Source: Pohlia nutans (taxonomy: Eukaryota; Streptophyta; Bryopsida; Bryales; Mniaceae). Taken from it: a stretch of DNA of 64,000 bases. Below are positions 22,644 through 32,626 of this stretch, one piece after another. The DNA lies in NCBI GenBank assembly GCA_022496805.1, contig CM040103.1, forward strand, positions 6,466,001 through 6,530,000, given 5' to 3'. The notes under the pieces are model-generated. The model was not told the origin of the DNA and searched no databases. It saw nothing but the letters and a program-made list of their open reading frames with translations. The translations under genes and the position numbers were made by a program. Each line of letters begins with the position of its first letter. Positions within the stretch are counted from its first letter, which is position 1.

Positions 22644-23949
22644 AAGCGTCTTCATCTATGTTTTCTTCAAACTTTTCTTAAAGCTTAATAATGCAAATCA
22701 ATTATTTTTGGTGTTTTTCGGCATTTAAATGCTAAAATAAAATAGGATGATTGCCTTTATTAAAAGTGAGAGTGGGTCCGTGAAAGACAACAACCTTGGT
22801 TTGAAAAAGTGTTAAGCCTATCCTATCGCTTTAGCACATATCTTCTAATTCAAAGCATGGTGTAAAATTAGTTTATTCTCTCCCTATAGAGCGGGTGCCA
22901 AATTCTTATGGGAATCTTCCCTAAAGTGGATTGGAGCTTTGGTGGCGATGTACGTTTTTCTAAATTTGGTTGACGTGCCACTATTTTCTAGCTTTTTATT
23001 TTCCTATTGGCAAAAATTGTATAGAGCCAGAAGTGAAATCTATTTTCAATTACTTTATTAAGTCCTAAAATTTTTACCCCTTCTAAAGATTTTAAAATTC
23101 TCTCTAATGCTCTTGAATATTCTTGGATGCTTTTTGATATTCTTGGATGCTCGATTCTACACATCTTAAGTAAATTTTTATTGTTTGATTCTTACTAAAT
23201 TCCCTTATACAATGTCAAATGTCCTCTCTGACAATATAGTTTCAAAAAAAGTTACTATGTATGTCCCGGGATGTTTGTAAAATTTGATCCAAGTAGTAGA
23301 GGATTTGGAGGCCTACTATTTTAAAATGTTATGCAAAACATAGGATTAAAATGGACACAAGTATTTAACCTTGATGACGATGATGCTCTTTTTCAATTTT
23401 GTCGTATATTATTTTTACTAAACTTCAAGTTTGATGTGTTCAAAATTAGAAAATTTGTCATATAGAGTAAACCAAAGATAGAGATATACATGATCATTTT
23501 GATTTTTAATCATTTAGAAAAACGTAGAGTAGTGTTTTTAATTGTACAAATGCATGACAAGGTGATTGCAAGCTATGGGGTAGTTGCACACTACGGTGTT
23601 CCTCTTTTTTGGTCACGTTTGTAGTTCTTGGCTGTTTTATGGCTTTTCAAGCTCAACGTCAGATTATTGAATGGGAACAAACTTATAGGACTATGGAAAG
23701 TGATTAATATTCATACCTTAAAATTCAAATGTGATGTTCAATTAAAAAAATAAGTTGTTAGATTAGAGAATCTTCTGCATTTGTAATATTTTTGATTCAA
23801 TCACAATGCACCAATTTTGATAAATGCACTTTGTTTGTAATGCAATTTTTTGAATTTAACCTTCAAACTCTTTGTCACATAGAATTTTGCTTATTTTACT
23901 CTTTTCCAAAAAAAATTATTTTAAAATATTTTCTATATTGCAATTTTAT

Positions 23950-24533
23950 TTAACTCCTAAAAGACCGTAAGGCCTCCAGGGGGCTTCTGGAATTAGAAAG
24001 TCAGGGAATTCGGGTTTTTAAGCTTTGAATTGTAGGATAAGCAACAAAGAGACCGTCGCTCTTTTTGAGAGTCGAATGGGTAGGTACTTCTTGATCGGGA
24101 ATTCATCAAGTGAACAATTTTTGGTGATTTTTTAAATTTTCACAGTGGGTAATTAGGCGTTACTTCAGACCCTCATATCTTCCTCTTTACAACTCCAAAT
24201 TACTTGAACTTTTTTTGATATGTTTAAAATGATGACTTCTACTCACAGTAAAATTTTCAAAAAAATTTGGAGCACTTTTGAACAATCCAATTTCAGCATG
24301 TGTATAAAATACCCAAAACAAGTTACTTCAATCTTCTCAACGGTGCCATTTTCTCAAATATCGTGCGATTTTGTGGATCTTTTTTTCATAAAAAAACCTT
24401 CATAAGTCTTCTTTAGTTTCAACGGTTCCAATCGTCAAAATTACCCCCCACCAATGAGGAATTGAGCTTGTTACAAGAACTAGTCAAGAAAACAAGAGCT
24501 AAGCACAACACCCCCCGGTCCTTTAGGAGTTAA
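23950..24533. mobile_element. TTAA-type element, family C
   Basis: TTAACTCCTAAAAGACC at the left, GGTCCTTTAGGAGTTAA at the right. The homologous flank of AP2 copy 2 (about 32307) reads CAATTTTACTTAATACAG with a single TTAA and no element. So the element was inserted into TTAA and duplicated it. 584 bp, no transposase. Confidence 0.8.
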
Positions 24534-24954
24534 TATAGGCATCTTTCAAATTTAGGCATTTTAAGCATGGAAAAGAAGATTTGAAGAAATCCAAAATCAT
24601 TATAGTAGTATGTTTAAGACATTACACATTGGCTTTGAGCTGAATCTGCAAAAAGATTAGAAATCATGCACAATATTCATTGTTGAACTTTCATCATGTT
24701 CATCATGCTTTCTGTTCAAAAAGGTACTTTCAAATATTCATTTTTCTTAATGTAAAGCCTTTATACAAACAAAGAATGTATTTTTAAATTTCATATACAT
24801 CAATTTGACCATTCGTAAAGGAAACATTAGTTTAAAATACAACCAATGAGTTTTAATATGTTTTCAAAAAGAGTGATTTTGACAAAATTGCTAAATGTGC
24901 ATTTCATGCACGTTCTTTTGGTCATTGAACAGGTACGTATACCACGCAACTACC

Positions 24955-26040
24955 CCGGTTTGTTACCTTGCTGTCAGCTTGCTGTGTGATCTGATGACCG
25001 TCTTTTGCTCAGTGAGGTAAACTGATCTAAGGATCTTCCTCTCTGCGTCCATTTGAATGTCTGCCTATCTGCTTCCTCTTCGTCGACAGTTCAGGCTGCT
25101 TCATTTAAAGTTTACACATGAATGCTATTGTGAATGAAGTGAACGAGTCCCAAAAGATTGAGCTTTGGGATCAGATTCAATGAACTTTTATAGTTTCAAA
25201 GTGAGATGTGGGTGTTAAATTGATGAGCATACAATCTACCCAAGTCGCAAGCTAGAAGAGCCCCAAGCTCGAAGAGCAAGCAAATAGACTAGTTTTGCAG
25301 GTTTTTTGAACTCAAAACGAGTCTAAGGTGAGTATGAGATGAGTTTCCACTTTGAGACACTCTTTTTGGTTAACTCTAATGTGATAACCTTGTGAAGTTT
25401 TGGAAAGTGGTTCTAAAATTGCCAGCTCTGACACCCGCACATTAGCAATTTTTTTGTAAACATTCAAGTTGTCTGGGATCCATTTACAAGCAAGTGTGTT
25501 GTCAGCATTTTGAAGACGAATTGTGTTGGATTTTGTGAATCAGCTGAGAAATGGTTTCTGTACACGATGTTTCTATACACGATGTTTCAATACAAGGTAA
25601 TTTCATGTCCCCGAATACTGATGGCATTGACATCGATTCCTCCAACAACACCATGATCAAGGATAATCTTCCGTCTATGGTCAAAAAATCAATTACAAAT
25701 ACAAGATCAATCCAGAAATCAATGAAAATCTGGACTTTGAAAAGTCTCAATTTAATGAACATGGCCATGTCTGCTATATGCCCTAAAACACAGGTTCGTC
25801 CTCTATGCAATTTAGCGGTGGGCCACTGCTGGATCACAACCAAATCATGTGCGGTGAAACTCGGGAGTCGGCCACATTATATGATCTTGGAAATCTTCAA
25901 TATGAGCAGCTTAGGATTGTGGGTTCACACAGAGGACTAGGGATTCAACTCCAAGAACTCCAAAGGTATGTACCAAATCTCTTCCATCAATTCAAATGTA
26001 GAACTTCTCCAGAAAATTTGCCTTTATGATATCATCCGTA
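24955..26040 (+). pseudogene. Polygalacturonase-like (GH28) relic, copy 2
   Basis: Second copy of the GH28 relic. The first catalytic motif is intact (SPNTDGIDIDSSNNT, about 25610-25650). The second motif is lost: the sequence passes into ATGTCTGCTATATGCCCT, which reads MSAICPKT where copy 1 has SGDDAICPKT. Further on, LGNLQYEQLRI and SHRGLGIQL (about 25890-25950) match the conserved C-terminal block. The frame between is scrambled relative to copy 1. It is inactive. The two relics therefore carry different disabling lesions. Confidence 0.7.
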
Positions 26041-26539
26041 ATTATTTTCCTTTGAACATTTGTTGTGAATAGGTGATGTCAACAACATCACATTTGCCAA
26101 CATTCACATCAGCACTTGTCACTACCTCCCGTCGTTTGCTGAGCCCATTCATGTCACAGCATGCCTCCGGACATTGGCTACACTGGTTGGCTCAGTCCCT
26201 TTACTTACAAAGCATTTTTGTTTGATGCTCAGATCGCATGCATTTCTGCCGCTTGAATCTCAACAGAACTATACTTTGCAGAGTCTATCGTCACGGATAA
26301 AAACTAGGGCTTCGCTGCTCTCCGCATTACCAGTGACGATTGATATCTTATGATACATTGGTACATATATACGAAGAAATTGGTATATATATGATGTTAT
26401 ATAATACAAGTAATACCGGTAGTGGTATGCATATGCTTGAATGTGTAATGAAAATATACATAATTCTATCATACGTAGACAAGTATACTTTTTATTTAAA
26501 GATGGTTTATATATATTGTGCAAGTAATATTAATATATA

Positions 26540-26930
26540 TTAATCCATAACATTTTGTTTTGGAAATGGTATTATTTTTGATTGTGTGATGCAATCTCTT
26601 AAATGTTGTCTCATATCAAAAATATTGTATATTGATGTTTCATGACTTATTTCATATGCAACGTCAGTTGCATATGCTAATGCAAACACTTCACATGATG
26701 AATTGTTTGGTTGTTGCAAAACGTTTGCATATTTATAGTGGAATGATATAGAAGACATGAGTTGTTGGAGTTTTTGATTTATATCAATTTTAAGGTTTTT
26801 TGGAATCATATATTATGGCTTGGTAATGTATATTATTTGGTTGTATGCGAGCAAGTATCCAATGGTTTCCATTTTTTGAACAAATGTTGGAGATAGTGTC
26901 TTGTGTATTTTGGTCAATCTGAGTAGAGTT
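26540..26930 (-). pseudogene. Ulp1-like cysteine peptidase (C48) relic
   Basis: Reading the minus strand, about 26930-26810 gives ICSKNGNHWILARI and then HYQAIIYDSK. This is the His and Asp part of a C48 (Ulp1/SENP) fold: NHW, then YDS. A one-base shift at the A-run that follows moves into the frame 26809-26540, which reads NVLQQPNNSSCEVFALAYAT and later MRQHLRDCITQ and IIPFPKQ. This is the oxyanion Gln and catalytic Cys block, usually Q.N..DCG.F; here Asp and Gly are replaced (SSCE). C48 peptidases of this style are common passengers of DNA transposons. The frameshift and altered Cys context mean it is inactive. Confidence 0.6.
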
Positions 26931-27554
26931 TTTCGGAATCAAATCTCTTCACTCCAAAACACTCTTCTCTGTAGCTTGAATCAGAAACCCTCCTAGATAT
27001 GTACTCGGTTGCAATCCTTCCGAAACCTTGATCTTTAGACCTCACATTGTAATCCGCGCTCCCACCATACTGAGCATTCGTAGCACCTCAAAAAGAGAAC
27101 TGAGCCCTAAATCCATACATACAGCCCTCACAATAATTACGCACAACTCACTGTATATCTAAATGTCTATCCAATTAAATCATTCTCTTTCCCGACTCAA
27201 ATCAATTTGTCCAAACCCCAAAGTACAAGAGACTGATGATGCTGATCAAAATACAATTAATTACGATTGCCATCCAAAGATTCTTAGTGGGGCCGAAAGG
27301 TGAGAAGATATTACCTCGCGATTGTAACTCAGCAAACTGTAAACTAAAATCTACCGACATAATGCCTTGGGTGATAAAAACCTAGTAAATGAACTACTAA
27401 TCGTACGCAACCAAAAAATTTGAACATGTGTCATATAATATGATTATTAGCTCTGCAATCGTCCTCACACACAACCATCGACCCAAGGAGGCGAAGTCAG
27501 CATGCCAGCATTCATAAATCAATGCCGAAGAGCAAGACACTGAATTCGAAAAAT

Positions 27555-28060
27555 GTAACCAAATAACGACCTCTAAGCCAGCCAAAACCTAGGTCACGTT
27601 CTCACATCGGGTACCATAACCCAAGGTGCTATATGTCAGAAAAATAAAACCACAGATCGAACAAAACAACCTTCCCGAAACCAAGACGAAAAAACCAAAG
27701 ATAACCTGAGATAGGAAAATGTAACCTAATGACGCAAGTGAGCGACTGCTAAACCAGCCAAAAACTAGGTCACATTTCCGCATCGGGCACCATAACCGAT
27801 GAGCTGAAATTCATGTACACGAATTAAATTCGAAACAGTGATCGCGGAAGCGAATCGAAATAGAACAAAAATCACAGATTACCTGTGAATTTGAAAAAAT
27901 GCTACCCAATGACGCAAGCGATAGACCTTTAAAATCTAGGTCACATTTACACATCGGGTAACATAAGACGAGGAACTAAACTTCAAAAATGTAACCCGAT
28001 GACGCAAGTGAACGGCCTTTAAGCCAGCCAAAAAACAGGTCACGTTTCCACACCGAGACT
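27555..28060. repeat. Four imperfect tandem repeats, ~80-160 bp spacing
   Basis: Units at about 27555-27625, 27716-27800, 27895-27975 and 27985-28055. Each runs GTAACC-AATGACGCAAG-...-AAGCCAGCCAAAA-TAGGTCAC-TTT-CACATCGGGTA with variants. No coding frame is kept across units. Subterminal repeats of this type occur inside large DNA transposons. Confidence 0.65.
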
Positions 28061-28089
28061 CTACAGATCAAATCGAAACAAGAGGAGTA

Positions 28090-28395
28090 CCTGTGAGCGA
28101 TTGGAAACAGAGGGAGTGCGAGGACTTGATGGCGAGGTCGTCGACTATCACGAGCTCATCGACGAGATGTGCACGACGAGAAGACCCTGCGACTGCGAGA
28201 CAAAGGCGGTCGACTGCGATGAACAAGGGCGACCCGCAACGGTCCTTAACTGCGATGAGCGACTTGGAACGGTCCTCCAGATAGTCTGGAACTGTCTTGG
28301 TGACGAGACGAAATGGAACCGTCTTGGTGATGAAACGGAATTGTCATGACGACGAACCTACCATCCAATGCAGGCTAAACCAGCTCCGACTTTCG
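28090..28395. other. GC-rich segment of unknown function
   Basis: A short GC-rich island with CGACGAG/CGACTGCGA words and internal GGAACGGTCC / GGAACCGTC repeats. An 82-codon plus-strand frame (28101-28349) is open but has no recognisable motif. It may be part of the inserted element. Confidence 0.3.
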
Positions 28396-28528
28396 TCGTC
28401 ACTGGAATTTATTCTTTCTGTCCTGTCCTGATATAACTAACAAACGTCTATGCATGGTTACTTGTATTGTGCATGATCTGACTAATAAACAAAACTCTCT
28501 CAGTCTGGTATATGTGCAAGCCGGAGCA

Positions 28529-29587
28529 CTATTCTTGAGCTCTGAGGCTACTTCCGGCCGCCTGAATTTCAGCTGCAGAGTAGTCACTGGGGCGAAAGTT
28601 GGTGATGCAAGTCAACTCGTCGGCGCCCTTCAGGAACAGCAGCGCGCGGTCGTACGCCATGCCCGCCTCCTCCTCGCTCCCAAATTTGCCCAGCTCGAAC
28701 GTCTGCTTGTCGCCATCGCACAGCGTCCGACTGATCTTCGCTTCGTAGGTCACAGCCCTGCAGCTGCCTTTGCGGGTGCTTTTGCTTTTCCGAACGCAGA
28801 CGCCTTTCATGCAGCTCTTGCCCTTGTTGAACTTGGCCGACGATCTCCGGAGCTTCCACAGCAAGTCCCGAGCGCTCCGCTGCGAGTGCTCTGCGAGGTA
28901 GCCTGCGTGAGCCGACTCCGGGAAATTCAGCGGGTACGGTTTCCCTCTCGCGGTTTCCCACAGCCCCAGTTTGATGGCCGCCCTGTCGTGCGCCTGCTTG
29001 GCCTCGTCCGCGGTGGCGAAATTCCCCAGAAACAGCTGCTGCCCCTTCTTCTTGCGCTTGCAATTGTTGCGCAGCTGCCGCCCCTTCAACCACAAGTGCG
29101 CCTCCCATTGCTTGTTCTTCTTGTGGTACGTCACCCCGATGCTCTCCGTGGGCGCCACCACTGGTCGCTGCGCAAGCACAGCCCCATCATTCTCCAAATT
29201 ATCGGTTCCAGCCATGGGCCAATCTCCGGAGAATTCATTGTTCGGAGCCCGGGCATTCTCATCGTTTGGAGATTCCAGCATGAAATCCTCGAGGATCATT
29301 CGCTCCAGGTCCAGGCTGAATTCGTCGACTGTAACGTCCTGGGCGTTGGATTCAGCGTCATTCAACTGGTCAGCTTCGTCGACGAGGAACATGCGCTCCA
29401 GTTCGTCACCGAATCCGTCGTCCTGATCCTGGACTTCGGTGCTCTCGGTTTCGACGGGTTGATAACCAGATTCAGCGCCGTTGGGCTCGATCATCGGTGC
29501 GTGGTTGCTGTGAAACATGCGAGTACCCCAATTGTGGTACTGCAGCTCCGTTGTGGCGAAGAAGTTCTGGGCTGCGATGGCCTCCAT
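28529..29587 (-). CDS. AP2-type transcription factor with two AP2 domains, copy 2
   Basis: 352 residues, intronless, start MEAIAAQNFF. Same architecture as copy 1: acidic N-terminal half (ERMFLVDEADQLNDAES), AP2 domain 1 at about 150-223 and domain 2 at about 260-335. It differs from copy 1 by a scatter of substitutions and in-frame small indels only (for example NARAPNNE for NGAPNNE), as expected for a gene under selection. In the C-terminal domain it agrees with copy 3 (SCRAVTY, KFGSEEEAG, DKQTFEL) against copy 1. No stop or frameshift. Predicted nuclear regulator; target genes unknown. Confidence 0.85.
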   Translation of the reverse strand: MEAIAAQNFFATTELQYHNWGTRMFHSNHAPMIEPNGAESGYQPVETESTEVQDQDDGFGDELERMFLVDEADQLNDAESNAQDVTVDEFSLDLERMILEDFMLESPNDENARAPNNEFSGDWPMAGTDNLENDGAVLAQRPVVAPTESIGVTYHKKNKQWEAHLWLKGRQLRNNCKRKKKGQQLFLGNFATADEAKQAHDRAAIKLGLWETARGKPYPLNFPESAHAGYLAEHSQRSARDLLWKLRRSSAKFNKGKSCMKGVCVRKSKSTRKGSCRAVTYEAKISRTLCDGDKQTFELGKFGSEEEAGMAYDRALLFLKGADELTCITNFRPSDYSAAEIQAAGSSLRAQE

Positions 29588-29880
29588 GAACGAAAAGATT
29601 CTCGATCGATTAATTACGCGCGATCGATTGAAGGTAGCTCCGGATCCGAGTACGCAAGTAATGGAGTGAGGGAAGTGGAGGCTCTGTATGAAATGATAGG
29701 CGGAGCTGCAGAAGGAACGTTGATCATCCCATGCAGAAGGCTTGGTTTTAAAGGACCCTGCAGCATGCCGGCATGGGACGACGACGTGAGAACCCCGCGC
29801 GAGTCTTTTGTTACTCAGACTCGATCAGAGCTTCGCAAAACTCTCAAAGCTTTGGTGGCCATGTCCGGAACCATGAGAGA

Positions 29881-29956
29881 CCCGGCCAGTCCCGCATGAG
29901 ATACCCGGCCTCTCCCGCATGAGATATCCGGCCACTCCCGCATGAGATACCCGGCC
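29881..29956. promoter_or_regulatory. 23-bp tandem repeats upstream of AP2 copy 2
   Basis: Three units plus a partial of CCCGGCC-NNTCCCGCATGAGATA, 294-369 bp upstream of the start codon. The period is exactly 23 bp, i.e. about two helical turns. The array is more regular than that of copy 1. Confidence 0.55.
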
Positions 29957-30210
29957 TTGCTCTTGCAGAAAAATAGATAACCAATTTATTTAGTGTTCAA
30001 TCTCCTTTTGTTTTCCTCTAATCATGGATTACATTTTGGTTTCTAAAAAAGTGCTAAAGTGGTGATATAAAATGAAATGGTGCAGTCAAATATTTCCATA
30101 TTCATCTATATTTTGAATAGGACTATCTTTTCATCCATTTATTTGAATGACTTTCATTAAAATTGTCAATATCATCCATATCATTTTCAAAAATTGGGAC
30201 AATCAAGCAT

Positions 30211-30471
30211 GGGGTGCACTGTACTAAACATGTACGAGTATACATGAGTCTATAGGAGGGATATTGATTTGAAAATTGTTGTATTACGTATACATACAAT
30301 AAACATATTTAGAAAAGAAAATATTGACGTATACATACATTAAACATATATTTAGGATGGAATAGATCCGTATACAAAAGTTTTAAATGTATAATCTCTC
30401 ATATACAAGGTGTTTTTGAGAGGGGGTCATGAACGAACGTGATTCTCAAACATAGTGTAGAATGCACCCCC
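30211..30471. mobile_element. Second copy of the GGGGTGCACT-ended miniature element
   Basis: Same locus and orientation as 22376-22643, next to AP2 copy 2. It was inherited by duplication, not inserted anew: the flanks align on both sides. The left terminus has lost bases (CAAGCATGGGGTGCACT). Confidence 0.7.
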
Positions 30472-30736
30472 AAGCGTCTTCATCTATGTTTTCTTCAAAC
30501 TTTTCTTTAAGGCTTAATGCAAATCAATTATTTTTGGCATTTAAATGCTAAAATATAATAGGATGATTGCCATTAATAAAAGTGAGAGTGGGTCCATGAA
30601 AGACAACAACCTTGGTTTAAGAAAGTGTTAAACCCATCCTATCGCTCTAGCACATGTCTTCTAATTCAAAGCATGGTGTAAAATTAGTTTATTCTCTCTC
30701 TGTAGAGCGGGTGCCAAACTCATATCGGAATCCTCA

Positions 30737-31311
30737 ATAACCCCTAACCGCCCAACCATGCATATTTTGCATGATGTACGGATTTGAAGTCCGTTTTTTC
30801 ATTCATCATGCACTTTTTGCAGTGTAGATTTTTTATTGAAACTTTTATGGGAAGTTAGCTTTGTGCATGTGTAATCCGATTAGAAAGGGGATGATTTGTG
30901 AAAATTTTATGCCTCATTTCATGTTGTAGTGTTCCACTTAAAATTTTGAAGATTGTAGTCTAAAAGTGCTCTTGAAATAGTCAAGTACTAAAATTAAGTA
31001 ACCAAAAAATCTCCAAAAATCACTACACTTAGAGTATTACATTTCAACCCATCACAAAAAATTCAATATTAGATTGTCAATATCTTATTCGTAATCATAT
31101 TACAAAAGAGTGTTAAATTTTAAGTTTGAAATTTTATACACAAATATTGGTGATAGCAATCGCAAATCTAACTGTATGGATAGGATCTAAAATGCGTAAT
31201 GTACAACTTTTATTCATTCATGAACTTGAAAATATCCCTCTGCGTTGCATTTTATAATGCATCTTTGAAAAACTTCCAAATCTGAAAAGGGTGAGAATGT
31301 TTAGGGGTTAA
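30737..31311. mobile_element. TTAA-type element, family B, intact
   Basis: ATAACCCCTAACCGCCC at the left, ATGTTTAGGGGTTAA at the right. The same locus beside AP2 copy 1 (about 22914-22940) reads TTCCCTAAAGTGGATTGG with no element, and copy 3 (about 34548) is also empty. Right junction TTAAAGTGGATTGG. This insertion postdates the triplication, or was lost twice. 575 bp, noncoding. Confidence 0.8.
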
Positions 31312-32626
31312 AGTGGATTGGAGCTTTGGTGGCGATGTACGTTTTTTTGGATTTGGTTGACGTGGCACTCTTTTCTAGCTTTTTATTTTCCTACTGGCAA
31401 AAAATGTCTAGAGAAGTGAAATCTATTTTCAATTACTTTATTAAGTCCTAAAATTTTAACCCCATCTAAAGATTTTAAAATTCTCTCTAATGCTCTTGAA
31501 TATTCTTGTATGCTCTATTCTACACATCTTAAGTAAGCTTTTAGTGTTTGATTCTTACTAAATTCCCTTATACTATGTCAAATGTCCTCTTTGACCATAG
31601 TTTCAAAAAAAGTTACTATGTCTGTTCCAGGATGTCTTTAAAATTTGATCCAAGTAGTAGGGGATTTGGAGACCTACTATTTTAAAATGTTATGCAAAAC
31701 ATAGGATTAAAATGGACACAAGTATTTAACCTTGATGGTGATGATGTTCTTTTTTAATTTACTAGTTGTATATTATTTTTACTAAACTTCTTGTTTAATG
31801 AGTTCAAAATTAGAAAATTTATTATATAGAGTAAAAAAAAGCTAGAGATATGCATGATCATTTTGATTTTTAATCATTTAGAAAAACGTATAGTAGTGTT
31901 CTTAATTGTAACGATTAATGCATAACAAGGTGATTGCAAGCTATGGGGTAGTTGCACACTACGGTGTTCCTCTTTTTTGATCACGTTTGTAGTTCTTGGC
32001 TGTTTTATGGCTTTTCAAGCTCAACATAAGATTATTGAATGGGAACAAACTTATAGACTATGAAAAGTACTTAATATTCATACCTTAAAATGAAAATGTG
32101 ATCAATTAAAAAAAAATAAGTTGCTAAATTAGAGAATCTTGTGCATTTGTGATATTTTTGATTCAGTCACAATGCACCGATTTTGATAAATGCACTCAGT
32201 TTGTAATGATTTTTTTTGAATTTAACCTTCAAACTCTGTCACATAGAATTTCACTTATTCTACTCTTTTCCGCAATTTAAAAAATAAATAAATTTCTATA
32301 TTGCAATTTTACTTAATACAGACATCTTTTCAAATTTAGGCATTTTAAGCATGCAAAAGAAGATTTGAAGAATTTCAAAATCATTATAATAATTTGTATA
32401 AGAGAGTACACATTGGCTTTGAGCTGAATCTACAAAAAAATTAGAAATCATGCACAATATTCATTGTTGAACTTTCATCATGTTCATCGTGTTTTTTGTT
32501 CAAAAAGGTACTTTTAAATATTCTTAATTTAAAGCCTATAGAAAAACAAAGAATGTTACTTGTATTGTGCATGATCTGAATAATAAACAAAACGCTCTCA
32601 GTCTGCTATGTGTGCAAGCCCGAGCA

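Larger units (their letters stand above)
18860..26340. repeat. Tandem segmental duplication: first unit and start of second
   Basis: The block from about 18860 (polygalacturonase relic, AP2 gene, 5' flank) is repeated from about 24955. Shared landmarks in order: a 'CTTGCTGTGTGATCTG' leader, the TAGACTAGTTTTGCAG segment, polygalacturonase motifs, 'GAGTCTATCGTCACGGATAAAA', then the AP2 gene. A third, partial unit starting in the AP2 3' UTR begins at about 32555. There the second unit's flank ends at AAACAAAGAATGT and runs straight into AP2 3' UTR sequence. Confidence 0.75.
26307..28404. mobile_element. 2.1-kb insertion between polygalacturonase relic 2 and AP2 copy 2
   Basis: The first unit reads GTCTATCGTCACGGATAAAAATTTATTC without a break (about 20535-20560). 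In the second unit, TCGTCACGGATAAAAA and TCGTCACTGGAATTTATTC are about 2.1 kb apart, as if TCGTCAC(T)GGA was duplicated. The insert holds a Ulp1-like peptidase relic, a tandem-repeat block and a GC-rich segment. I see no good terminal inverted repeats, so the element type is open; a Mutator-like element with a Ulp1 gene is one option. Confidence 0.5.

Noticed and set aside
28454..29899. Long plus-strand open frame (481 codons) antisense to AP2 copy 2, with shorter equivalents over copies 1 and 3
   Set aside because: It lies on the opposite strand of a clear two-domain AP2 gene. Its openness comes from the high GC content and codon bias of that gene, and it is conserved only because the sense gene is.
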